A stretch of 64,000 nt of DNA from Flavobacterium hiemivividum (lineage in GTDB: Bacteria; Bacteroidota; Bacteroidia; Flavobacteriales; Flavobacteriaceae): assembly GCF_004349145.1 (NCBI RefSeq), contig NZ_SMFO01000003.1:62001-126000 (forward strand), written 5' to 3'. The stretch's first letter is position 1. Each line of letters opens with the position of its first letter. The notes below the pieces were generated by a model, which made no database searches, had not been told where the DNA came from, and saw only the letters and a list, made by a program, of their open reading frames with translations. Shown here piece after piece: positions 25,994 through 34,706 of the stretch. The translations under genes and the position numbers were made by a program.

Positions 25994-28093
25994 TTATTTT
26001 AAAATTTGGTAAGTAACTAATGCTACGATGTAAGCAAACGTACTCATAAAAATAAGTTGCCCCAAAGGCCATTTCCATGAATTGGTTTCTTTTTTTGTTA
26101 TCGCGATGGTACTAGCGCACTGCAGAGCAAAAGCATAGAATAACAATAAAGATATTCCCGAAGCAAAATTGAATATTTTCTTGCCCGTTACTGGATTGAC
26201 TTCAGCGGCCATTTTATTTTTAATAGTATCGTCGTTTCCAGTGCTTCCCACACTGTAAATTGTCGCCAATGTACCTACAAAAACTTCTCTGGCTGCAAAG
26301 GAACTAATAATAGCAATTCCAATTTTCCAGTCGTATCCTAAAGGAGAAATCGCGGGTTCAATAGTTTTCCCCATGATTCCGATATAAGAATTTTCCAGTT
26401 TGTAGGCTGCCACTTTGTTATCCAGTTCATCTTGTGATATACCTGCGTTTTCTATCTTAGAAAGCTGAATGGCTTCAGCATTTTTGAATTTTTTCCCTGG
26501 TCCATAAGAAGCCATAAACCATAGAACGATTGATATTGCAAGAATTATTTTTCCAGCGCCAAAAACGAAAGCCTTTGTCTTCTCAACAACATTAAGTGCT
26601 ACATTTTTAAATAGCGGAAGTTTGTAGTTTGGCATTTCCACTACAAAGAAAGTTTTGCTTTTAATTTTCAGAATTATATTTAGAATATAAGCCGAAAAAA
26701 TAGCCATTCCAAACCCAAGAAGGTACAGCAACATTAGTGTTAATCCTTGTAGGTTAAGAATTCCTAGTACGTAGGTGTCTGGAATTACTAAGCTTATTAT
26801 AATAGCGTAAACAGGCAATCTGGCCGAACAAGTTGTAAATGGGGTTACCAAAATCGTTATTAATCTTTCTTTCCAGTTTTCAATATTTCTAGTTGCCATA
26901 ATCGCTGGAATGGCGCAGGCTGTACCCGAAATTAAAGGAACTACACTTTTTCCTGATAAACCAAAATTACGCATGATTTTATCCATTAAAAAAACCACTC
27001 TACTCATATAACCACTTTCTTCCAAAATGGAAATAAATAGAAATAAGAAGGCTATTTGCGGAATAAAAATCAGAATTCCACCGATGCCGGGAATAATTCC
27101 TTGTGATATCAAATTAGTTAAAACTCCCGCTGGCAGTTCACTATTTGTTAATGCGCTTAGGGAAGCAAAAGTACTATCTATAAAATCCATTGGAATTTTC
27201 GACCATTCGAAAATAGATTGGAAAATTAAAAATAATATGGCAAAGAAAATTACATATCCCCAAACTTTATGCGTCAAGGCGCGATCAAGTTTAGAGCGGA
27301 AATCCTTGGCAATAGATGCGTCTACTTGCAAACCTTCTTTCAATACATCATTGATAAATTGATAGCGTTTAATGGTTTCTTTTTGTTGCAATCTCTTTAA
27401 ATCCGAATGCGATTTAGTAAAAGTACCTTGAATCTCTTTTCGTTCTAAATTCAAGAAATTGACGTCTTGTGTTATAACTAGCCACAATTTATATAGTAAT
27501 TGATTCGGAAATGCTTTACGAAGACTATTGAAGTATTCTGGTGCTATACTGGAAGCATTAAGACAAGCTTCGGTAGGAATAGATTTGTAGGAAACAATCA
27601 AATTTTTTAACTCCTCGATACCGTATCCTTTTCGAGAACTGATAAGCGCGATTTTTGTTTTTAAATGTTCCTCTAGATAAGGTATGTCTAATGTTATCCC
27701 TTTATATTCCATTCTGTCCGCCATGTTAATGACTAAAATAGTTGGAATTTCTAAGTCTTTTATTTGAGTAAAAAGCAGTAAATTACGTTTCAGATTTTCT
27801 ACTTCGGTCACTACAATCGCTACATCTGGATATAATTTATCGTTCTTGTTGAGTAATAATTCAATAACGACATTTTCATCAATAGAGCTAGCATTAAGAC
27901 TGTAAGTCCCAGGTAAATCTAAAATATTTCCTTTAACGTTATTGGGTAATTTGCAAAAACCAATTTTCTTCTCAACGGTGATTCCTGGATAATTTCCTAC
28001 TTGTTGATTAAGTCCTGTTAGCTGATTAAAAACGGAAGTTTTTCCTGTATTTGGATTGCCTATTAAAGCAATATTAATATTTTGATTGATCAT
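25994..28093 (-). CDS. feoB: Ferrous iron transporter FeoB
   Basis: 699 residues. N-terminal G domain with GNPNTGKTS (12-20), DLPGTYSL and NMAD, then a spacer and a membrane part with two Gate-type repeats (GGILIFIPQIAFLFLFISILEESGYMSR region; ISGTACAIPAIMATR; FTTCSARLPVYA). It imports Fe2+ in a GTP-linked way. feoA lies immediately upstream (next base) and the Cys-rich protein just downstream, giving feoA-feoB-cys in one operon. Slightly shorter than many FeoB proteins but complete. Confidence 0.95.
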   Translation of the reverse strand: MINQNINIALIGNPNTGKTSVFNQLTGLNQQVGNYPGITVEKKIGFCKLPNNVKGNILDLPGTYSLNASSIDENVVIELLLNKNDKLYPDVAIVVTEVENLKRNLLLFTQIKDLEIPTILVINMADRMEYKGITLDIPYLEEHLKTKIALISSRKGYGIEELKNLIVSYKSIPTEACLNASSIAPEYFNSLRKAFPNQLLYKLWLVITQDVNFLNLERKEIQGTFTKSHSDLKRLQQKETIKRYQFINDVLKEGLQVDASIAKDFRSKLDRALTHKVWGYVIFFAILFLIFQSIFEWSKIPMDFIDSTFASLSALTNSELPAGVLTNLISQGIIPGIGGILIFIPQIAFLFLFISILEESGYMSRVVFLMDKIMRNFGLSGKSVVPLISGTACAIPAIMATRNIENWKERLITILVTPFTTCSARLPVYAIIISLVIPDTYVLGILNLQGLTLMLLYLLGFGMAIFSAYILNIILKIKSKTFFVVEMPNYKLPLFKNVALNVVEKTKAFVFGAGKIILAISIVLWFMASYGPGKKFKNAEAIQLSKIENAGISQDELDNKVAAYKLENSYIGIMGKTIEPAISPLGYDWKIGIAIISSFAAREVFVGTLATIYSVGSTGNDDTIKNKMAAEVNPVTGKKIFNFASGISLLLFYAFALQCASTIAITKKETNSWKWPLGQLIFMSTFAYIVALVTYQILK

Positions 28094-28333
28094 TTAGAGC
28101 TTGATTTTGATTAGTTCAACTTCAATCTCTTTTGCTGTTTCTACTCGAATAGCCAAATGGGAACCGTTCACGTTTAAATATAAAGGATCGCCAAAAGGTG
28201 CAATTTGAAGTAATTCAACCGTATTTCCGGGCAAGCAACCCATTTCCAGTAGCTTTAATGGAATAATGTCAATATCAAAATCCTTGATAATGGCTTTCTC
28301 CCCTTTTTTTAGTGAATTTATCGTTGTTCGCAA
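28094..28333 (-). CDS. feoA: FeoA domain protein
   Basis: 79 residues, an SH3-like FeoA fold (LKKGEKAIIKDF, LLEMGCLPGNTVELLQ, LAIRVETAKEIEVE). FeoA is a small cytoplasmic helper that binds FeoB. It abuts feoB with no gap and is the first gene of the operon behind a clear promoter. Confidence 0.92.
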   Translation of the reverse strand: MRTTINSLKKGEKAIIKDFDIDIIPLKLLEMGCLPGNTVELLQIAPFGDPLYLNVNGSHLAIRVETAKEIEVELIKIKL

Positions 28334-28359
28334 GTCTTATTTAGATTGAATTAATATTG

Positions 28360-28401
28360 CAAAAATACATATTATAATACTAAAACAAATGATAATTATC
28401 A
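28360..28401 (-). promoter_or_regulatory. feoAB promoter with an adjacent palindromic operator candidate
   Basis: On the minus strand, -7 TATTTTTG (complement of 28360-28367) and -33 TTTG (complement of 28386-28389), spacer 18. The 12-base perfect palindrome TGATAATTATCA (28390-28401) touches the -33 element and has the GATAAT/ATTATC halves of a Fur box. Iron-dependent repression is the likely use. Confidence 0.65.
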
Positions 28402-28485
28402 CTTTTGTAACACATTCTGATTAAATTTGGAGTCCTAAAAATGTGTTAAATAGTTTGGAATTGAAGATTTGAAAAATTGGAAGTA

Positions 28486-29151
28486 TTATTCGTTACTCAG
28501 AAAATTAATATCGACAATTAACTTTTCAATGTCTTCTTTATTAGTCCCGTCATAAAAACCACGCACTCTTTTTTTAGCATCTACTAATATAAAATTTTCG
28601 GTGTGAACCATATCGTAAAGTTCGCTCGGTTTTCCTAATTTAACCGCGAGGTACGATTTTCTTGCCATAGTGTAGATCTCTTTTTTATCTCCGGTGACCA
28701 AATTCCATTTTGAATCATCAACTCCATACTTCAATGCATACTCTTTTAAAACGGGCACGCTGTCTGTTTCTGGAAATACGGTATGAGACAGCAACATCAC
28801 CTTTGGATTATTGATAATGGCTTTTTGTACTTCGAATAAATTTGCGGTCATTTTAGGGCAAATGGAACCACAGGTTGTAAAGAAAAAGTCAGCAACATAA
28901 ATTTTTCCTTCATAATCATCTTGGGTTATGGTTTTCCCGTTTTGATTGACAAATGAAAAGTCGGCTATGGTGTGGTATTTACTGATGTATTGTACGGTGC
29001 TGTCTACCAATTCTGGATTTACATCAGAAGGATTGAAGATCGGCAGTGTTTTACGAGGTGTAAGGGCATTTTGAAACAAGTAAAGCGTGATCACGGAGAA
29101 GACTAAGAAAACACCAAAAAAGATTCGGTATTTCATAAAAATAGATTTCAT
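28486..29151 (-). CDS. SCO1/SenC family protein, copper handling for cytochrome oxidase
   Basis: 221 residues. One N-terminal membrane helix (about 9-26) anchors a periplasmic thioredoxin-like domain. The copper ligands are C94 and C98 in TTCGSICPK and the His of MVHTENF near 182. SCO proteins load CuA of cytochrome oxidase or keep its cysteines reduced. A second Met five residues in is an equally good start. The neighbours are not respiratory genes, so the link rests on the family alone. Confidence 0.9.
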   Translation of the reverse strand: MKSIFMKYRIFFGVFLVFSVITLYLFQNALTPRKTLPIFNPSDVNPELVDSTVQYISKYHTIADFSFVNQNGKTITQDDYEGKIYVADFFFTTCGSICPKMTANLFEVQKAIINNPKVMLLSHTVFPETDSVPVLKEYALKYGVDDSKWNLVTGDKKEIYTMARKSYLAVKLGKPSELYDMVHTENFILVDAKKRVRGFYDGTNKEDIEKLIVDINFLSNE

Positions 29152-29565
29152 AAAAATAATTTTCGCAAAAATACAAAATCGGTAATTGGTTTTAAATCAA
29201 ATTAACACAATCTTATCCCATTGTAAGCTCCTTTAATAGGTTTGATCATAGTGAGATCGGTTTTACATTAGTATTAAAGGTAGGCTTAACACTCAGTTTG
29301 TCATTCCGGAGGAATCTCTTCAAGTACTGTGAATGTTTATGTGAGATTCCTGCGGAATGACAAGTTTGTGGATAGTCTTAATTATTTGCAAGATTGTATA
29401 AAATAATAAAAAATAGAACTCTTACTGTTTTTTATAAAAAGGAAGTTTCAACAAATGTTAAAATTATTTCAAATGAAAAATACTTTTATATATTTATGAA
29501 CTATTTTTAATATTCCTAAAAATAGCAGGGATATTTATAATGAAACTAACTAATTATTAAAAAAA
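29152..29565. other. Gene-free stretch between SCO and the M13 protease gene
   Basis: 414 bases without a gene. The only structure is the long inverted repeat at 29297-29364; the last 130 bases are very A/T-rich and probably hold the promoter of the protease gene. Confidence 0.6.
29297..29364. repeat. Inverted repeat of the TTTGTCATTCC family
   Basis: The arms TTTGTCATTCCGGAGGAATC (from 29297) and GATTCCTGCGGAATGACAAG (to 29364) pair over about 20 bases around a 24-base loop. The same arm occurs singly at about 13888, 14854, 15072 and 16588. Confidence 0.85.
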
Positions 29566-31629
29566 ATGAAAAAAAACAGCAATAGGCAGCTACTTTTTGT
29601 GATTCCTGCACTTTTGGGTCTGACGGTTACTCAAGCACAAACAGCACCCACTGTAAAAGAGCCAGGTATAAATGTAAACTACATGGACAAGGCAGTGAAA
29701 CCTAGTAATAACTTTTTCCGTTATGTAAACGGTACATGGTTAGACAATACAGAGATTCCATCTGATAGAACGCGTTGGGGAAGTTTTGACGAACTTAGAC
29801 AAAGAACAGATGCTGATGCTTTGGCTATATTAAAAGAAGCTGCAACTAATCCAAAATACAAATCGGATACGGATCAAGGGAAAGCGATCAATTTGTATAA
29901 AACGATTCTCGATACTGTAGGTCGTAATAAATTAGGGATTGCGCCATTGAAGCCCTACTTGAAAAAAATTGACGCTGTTAAAAACACAAAGGATTTAGAA
30001 GCTTTATTAATCGAAATGGAGCCTTTAGGTGGAATAGGTTTCTTTGGTGCTTATATTGGTCCAGATGCTAAAAATAGTAATCGAAATGTAATCAGTGTTG
30101 GGCCTGGAAGTGTAGGTCTGCCAGATCGTGATTACTATGTTTCTGAAGATGCAGATTCAAAAGAAAAAAGAGCAAAATACGTCCTTCATGTTGCTAAAAT
30201 GCTTGGGTTTCTAGGTGAAAAACCAGCCGCAGCAAAAATGCATGCCGAGCGAATTTTAGCGCTTGAAATCGAAATGTCAAAACCAAGATTTGACCGTGTC
30301 GAAAGAAGAGATAGAAGAAAATCATACAATCCTATGACGGTTAGTGATTTACAAAAAATGACTCCTTCATTAAACTGGAATACTTATTTTACAAAAATAG
30401 GATTGAAAAACGTGGATTCATTAATCGTTTCCCAGCCGAAATACATGACGGCTTTTGAGTCTATTTTGAAAGAAAATAAAGTAGAAGACTGGAAAGCATA
30501 TATGCGTTGGTCATTATTAAATAGATCATCAAGTCAATTATCAACTGCAATTGAAGAAGCAAATTTTGAGTTTTACGGAAAAACCTTAACAGGTGCGGTA
30601 AAACAAAGACCAAGTGATGAACGCGCTTTGCAAGTAATCAATGGAAGAATAGGTGAGGCTTTAGGAAAATTATATGTGGAGAAAAAGTTTCCGGCTGAGG
30701 CCAAAGCCAAAGCAGAGAAAATGATTAAAAACATCTTTATTGCTTTTGAAAACCGAATCAACAATCTAACTTGGATGTCACCAGAGACTAAAGTAAGTGC
30801 GGTTCAAAAATTACACAAGTCAAAAATTAAAATTGGATACCCAGACAAATGGAAGGACTATTCGGCTTTAGTTATTAAGAGTCCAGAAGAAGGAGGAACC
30901 TACTTTGAGAACACAAGAAACATGGCCAAATGGCGTTTTGAAGAAGACCTAGCCGATTTGAATAAGCCAGTTGACAAAACCAGATGGGGAATGTCTCCGC
31001 AAACAGTGAATGCATACTACAATCCTTCGTATAATGAAATTGTATTTCCAGCAGCTATTTTGCAACCGCCATTTTACAATTACCAAGCTGATGAAGCGGT
31101 AAACTACGGTGGAATTGGAGGAGTTATCGGACATGAAATTTCTCACGGATTTGACGATTCAGGATCACGTTACAATGCCGAAGGAAATTTAGTAGACTGG
31201 TGGACAGTTGAGGATTCAAAACAATTTGCAGCCTTGACTACAGCGCTTGCTAATCAATACAGCGCTCTAGAACCTTTACCTGGAACTTTTGTTGACGGTA
31301 AATTTACCTTAGGAGAAAACATAGGTGACTTAGGAGGAGTAAATGCAGCTTATGATGGTTTGCAATTGTACTTAAAAGAAAATGGAAATCCAGGCTTAAT
31401 TGATGGTTACACTCCAGAGCAACGTTTCTTTATTTCTTGGTCAACGATTTGGCGTACTAAATCTCGAGATGAAGCAATAAAAAATCAGGTAAAAACTGAT
31501 CCGCACTCTCCAGGAATGTATCGTGCTTATGTGCCTTTGCAAAATATCGATACTTTTTATCAAGCATTCGATATTCAATCAACTGATGGTATGTACATTG
31601 CTCCAGAAAAAAGAGTTAGAATCTGGTAG
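29566..31629 (+). CDS. pepO: M13 family (neprilysin-like) zinc metallopeptidase
   Basis: 687 residues with a signal peptide (ends TQAQ). The zinc site is HEISHGFDD in the last third with the third ligand in ENIGDLGG, plus the NAYYNPSYNEIVFPAAI substrate-binding segment, cited by its ends NAYYN and FPAAI. M13 enzymes cut peptides under about 4 kDa in the periplasm. Length and motif order fit the family. A strong terminator follows; the gene stands alone. Confidence 0.93.
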   Translation: MKKNSNRQLLFVIPALLGLTVTQAQTAPTVKEPGINVNYMDKAVKPSNNFFRYVNGTWLDNTEIPSDRTRWGSFDELRQRTDADALAILKEAATNPKYKSDTDQGKAINLYKTILDTVGRNKLGIAPLKPYLKKIDAVKNTKDLEALLIEMEPLGGIGFFGAYIGPDAKNSNRNVISVGPGSVGLPDRDYYVSEDADSKEKRAKYVLHVAKMLGFLGEKPAAAKMHAERILALEIEMSKPRFDRVERRDRRKSYNPMTVSDLQKMTPSLNWNTYFTKIGLKNVDSLIVSQPKYMTAFESILKENKVEDWKAYMRWSLLNRSSSQLSTAIEEANFEFYGKTLTGAVKQRPSDERALQVINGRIGEALGKLYVEKKFPAEAKAKAEKMIKNIFIAFENRINNLTWMSPETKVSAVQKLHKSKIKIGYPDKWKDYSALVIKSPEEGGTYFENTRNMAKWRFEEDLADLNKPVDKTRWGMSPQTVNAYYNPSYNEIVFPAAILQPPFYNYQADEAVNYGGIGGVIGHEISHGFDDSGSRYNAEGNLVDWWTVEDSKQFAALTTALANQYSALEPLPGTFVDGKFTLGENIGDLGGVNAAYDGLQLYLKENGNPGLIDGYTPEQRFFISWSTIWRTKSRDEAIKNQVKTDPHSPGMYRAYVPLQNIDTFYQAFDIQSTDGMYIAPEKRVRIW

Positions 31630-31650
31630 AAATACCTAGTAATTATAGAT

Positions 31651-31691
31651 AAAAAGGCTGTTTCAAATTTTATTTGAAGTAGCCTTTTTGC
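31651..31691 (+). terminator. Rho-independent terminator of the M13 peptidase gene
   Basis: AAAAAGGCT..TTTCAAA pairs with TTTGAA..AGCCTTTTT around a short loop, 20 bases after the stop codon. Confidence 0.8.
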
Positions 31692-31818
31692 TATATGTGT
31701 TTTTAAAGAAGTGCGGTCCGCTTTTAATAGTTTCGCTATGAGGAGTTTCAATATTATTGCATTCACGATTTATATTACTGAGCAAAAGTCTATTCATTTA
31801 ATATGGAATATTGCGACA

Positions 31819-31857
31819 AAAAAATGGGCTATCTCTGATAGATTACCCATTTTTTAA
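31819..31857 (-). terminator. Terminator after the bioB pseudogene
   Basis: AAAAAATGGG and CCCATTTTTT form a stem around about 18 bases, just past the end of the bioB remnant on the minus strand. It is intact although the gene is not. Confidence 0.65.
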
Positions 31858-31870
31858 ATCTAAGTATATT

Positions 31871-32440
31871 TTATTTTCCTTTAGCTGATGCTTCTAGGTT
31901 TTCCTCTTTTGTATGACTTGCTCTCGAGCATTTTGCTTTTTCATCAAGGGTTTTGAATTGAGAGTTTTCAGTTTCAACTGTTGCTGGTTGAGTAACTTTA
32001 GTAAAAGGTTTCTGCGGATTTAAACCCAACCTTTCAAAATTTTTCCTGCCTTCATTTGCATCTGGGTTTGGAGTTGTCAACAATTGATTTCCTGCGAAGA
32101 TTGACTTTTTATCAGCAAAAAAGTACATTGATTGTCCTTCGTGACTCATATTCATAAGTCCTGCTGATAAACGGACTTGTGTTTCAGGCATGAAAATTCG
32201 GGTTGTGGCTCCCATTCTGATCATTTCCTTCAATTGAAGTATGGTATCGTGCTGCTTGCGGGCATAACCACAATCTTCTGGACGACCACCGGTTTTTAAT
32301 AGACAATAAAGTGGAAACCTGAACTGCATTAGGGTCATGATGTTATCTATGTATTGGGTCTGCTTCAGAAAGCAAATCCATCATAGGTTTATTATAGATT
32401 GTAATAATTTCTTCTCTCGTCTATATAATGCTTATAAATG
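31871..32440 (-). pseudogene. bioB: Decayed biotin synthase gene (bioB)
   Basis: The C-terminal part reads well as BioB ([37 protein letters not shown]). Upstream, TREEIITIYNKPMMDLLSEA is the BioB N-terminus, but it is preceded by a TAG where a Trp is expected and followed by a TAA in HR-stop-HHDPN. Next come an extra A in a run of A, a Cys-to-Arg change in the CPEDCGYC cluster motif, a 1-base deletion, and an internal deletion that joins the IEGND region (about residue 70) directly to the [10 protein letters not shown] region, removing roughly 200 codons. It cannot make a working radical-SAM biotin synthase. The longest open frame (31871-32338) is only the remnant. Confidence 0.9.
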
Positions 32441-32535
32441 CTATTTTTTATTTGCTAAAAAGTAGTTAAATTGTTCTAATGACACAATGCATTATAGTTT
32501 TAAAAAAAGCAGGATAAATAATTTTGAAAAGTGGG

Positions 32536-32973
32536 CTAGTCAGATGTTAGGCGGTTGTTCCAATAAAGCATGAGTAGCATTGTAACAATGACAGAAGCTG
32601 CTACGCCTTCAAAAAGTAGGGACGCAGAATAGGTGAATATCGAAGGGTTGCCACCAAATAAAAATGTTTTAGACAAATTTTCTACATAAGCATCACCTCC
32701 TTGTAGATAACTGTAAATAATTAAACCAATAATACTTAGAAAAACACCTATAAGTGCAGTAATCATTGCTGAAACAGCATTTTTAACAAAGCTATTTTCG
32801 CCTTCAACGATGTTCATTTGGACAGATCTATTAACGCCATAAAGAACAAAAATCACATTTATTAATCGCAAATAGAATAAATCGCCATAACCCATGGCAT
32901 CCATTAATAGGAAAAAGGCTCCCGTTGTAGCAGCGATTATAAAACCATTCAAAAATTCTTTTCGTAATTTCAT
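32536..32973 (-). CDS. Four-helix membrane protein, tandem paralogue 1
   Basis: 145 residues with four predicted membrane helices (about 10-25, 35-50, 67-90, 115-138). It is clearly paralogous to the next gene upstream (same length, shared MKL-KE-LNG start, LINV-FV-YG-NR, GGDAYVENLSKTFLF). General appearance is like DUF4199-type integral membrane proteins, but I cannot assign it. Tandem duplication on the same strand with a 98-base gap; function unknown. Confidence 0.7.
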   Translation of the reverse strand: MKLRKEFLNGFIIAATTGAFFLLMDAMGYGDLFYLRLINVIFVLYGVNRSVQMNIVEGENSFVKNAVSAMITALIGVFLSIIGLIIYSYLQGGDAYVENLSKTFLFGGNPSIFTYSASLLFEGVAASVIVTMLLMLYWNNRLTSD

Positions 32974-33071
32974 ATTGTTTATTTTAAAGAATATAAATCG
33001 TCGGTACTAAAAATCTTGTTTATTTTGGCTGATTCGATAGTGAAAAACTAGAAATATTTTCGCTAAGTTCC

Positions 33072-33509
33072 CTAGTCAGATGGATATTTATTCTTCCAAA
33101 ATAGCATCAATGAGAAAGTTACAATTAAGGCTGAAACGATGCCTTCAATAAGAAGTGTTATAGTGTAGGTAACTGCAGTAGGTGTTCCTACAAATAGAAA
33201 GGTTTGTGATAAATTTTGAATATAAGCGTCACCTCCTTTTGCATAGATATAGGCCAATAGTCCAGCAGTGCTTAGAAAAATACCTGCTAATGAAGTGAGA
33301 AATGCAGAAACTGCGTTAGTAGCAAAAAAGACTTCGCCCTCACGGAAATTTGATTGTAAAGTCCTGTTTGCTCCATAATAAACAAAAAGAATATTTATGA
33401 GCCTTAGGTAGTATAAATTAGATAAATGTAATAGCTCCATTAGTAAGAAATATAGGCCTATTCCTGTAAAAATAACAATTCCATTAAGTAGTTCTTTTGG
33501 TAGTTTCAT
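33072..33509 (-). CDS. Four-helix membrane protein, tandem paralogue 2
   Basis: 145 residues, the twin of the gene at 32536 (about half of residues identical by eye; identical GGDAY-NLS-TFLF loop and C-terminal SD). Four membrane helices. It lies first in the pair, both read leftward. The loop GGDAYIQNLSQTFLF is the best conserved part and may be the working site. Family and role are unknown. Confidence 0.7.
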   Translation of the reverse strand: MKLPKELLNGIVIFTGIGLYFLLMELLHLSNLYYLRLINILFVYYGANRTLQSNFREGEVFFATNAVSAFLTSLAGIFLSTAGLLAYIYAKGGDAYIQNLSQTFLFVGTPTAVTYTITLLIEGIVSALIVTFSLMLFWKNKYPSD

Positions 33510-33622
33510 ATCCTTTAATTTAAAAAGTTAAGGTTATTTCTTTGAAAAACAGGGTGATGCCTATCAAATTTACGTAAAATCTTGATATGTTCTATGAAAA
33601 GTACTAATAAATTTTAGATTAA

Positions 33623-34579
33623 TTATTGAAGTTCTTTCAGGTAAGTCAGAGCGGTATTTTTATCTTTTTCCAGCTGTTGAGTCAATAAATCTACGGAGTC
33701 AAATTTTTGCTCAGAACGAAGGTATTTAAGTATCGAAACAGTTAATTTTTGGTCATATAAATTGGTGTCGAAGTCTAAAAAATGGATTTCAATAGCTAGT
33801 TTTTCTCCTGATACTGTTGGATTAAATCCAATATTCATCATTCCAAATACCGTTTTTTTATTGATCATACTTCGTACAATATAAACACCATTATGGGGAA
33901 TCAGTTTATAGTCTTCTTCTATTTTTATGTTAGCCGTAGGGAACCCAATAGTTCTTCCCAATTGCTTTCCTTTGACAACAGTTCCTGACAAAAAATAGTT
34001 GTATCCTAAGTATTTGTTTGCCAATGCCATATCGCCTTCAAGTAGTGATTTTCTAACTTTAGTGGAACTTACAGAAATGTCGTTTATTTCTTGAACTGAT
34101 ATTTGCTCGACCTCAAAGCCATATTTTTCCCCGAAACCGATAAGGTCATCAATGTTTGCTGTACGATTTTTCCCAAATCGATGATCATGACCAATAATAA
34201 TTTTATGAATGTTAAACTGATCGACTAATACTGTTCGAACAAAATCTTCGGCTGTTAATTGAGAAAAAATTTCATCAAATGGATGAATAACGAGGTTCTC
34301 AATCCCAATAGCTTCTAGTAAATAAATTTTTTCCTCTATGGTATTCAGTAATTTTATATCGGAATTGTCCTGTAAAACCATTCGGGGATGTGGAAAAAAA
34401 GTCAGTACTAAACTTTCGTATTTTCCATTTTCAGTGCCTTGCGTAATTTTTTTCAGAATTTTTTGATGCCCCTTGTGAACACCATCAAAAGTGCCTAATG
34501 TGAGAATTGTTTTTTTATCTGAACTGAAATCTTTTATGGATTTAAAAATCTTCAAGGGAATTGTTTTATGATTTTGCAA
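33623..34579 (-). CDS. ribF: Bifunctional riboflavin kinase / FAD synthetase
   Basis: 318 residues. N-terminal adenylyltransferase domain with LGTFDGVHKGHQ (about 27-38) and a later HDHRFGKNR segment; C-terminal flavokinase domain with TIGFPTANI (near 212) and NGVYIVRS. It converts riboflavin to FMN and then FAD in the cytoplasm. Length is normal. Single gene with no operon partners. Confidence 0.94.
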   Translation of the reverse strand: MQNHKTIPLKIFKSIKDFSSDKKTILTLGTFDGVHKGHQKILKKITQGTENGKYESLVLTFFPHPRMVLQDNSDIKLLNTIEEKIYLLEAIGIENLVIHPFDEIFSQLTAEDFVRTVLVDQFNIHKIIIGHDHRFGKNRTANIDDLIGFGEKYGFEVEQISVQEINDISVSSTKVRKSLLEGDMALANKYLGYNYFLSGTVVKGKQLGRTIGFPTANIKIEEDYKLIPHNGVYIVRSMINKKTVFGMMNIGFNPTVSGEKLAIEIHFLDFDTNLYDQKLTVSILKYLRSEQKFDSVDLLTQQLEKDKNTALTYLKELQ

Positions 34580-34706
34580 ATTTATACTATCTATTTCAAA
34601 TGTGATAGTAAATAGAATCGATTTTGAGTGAAATTCTTAAATTATAGTATTTATTCAAATTTTAGATTTAAATACTTTATTTTTGAGGATGTAATATGCT
34701 GTATCC

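Noticed and set aside
31871..32338. Intact 155-residue protein at the bioB remnant
   Set aside because: It joins out-of-frame N-terminal pieces with the BioB C-terminus and lacks two of the three cluster cysteines; a decayed gene explains it better.
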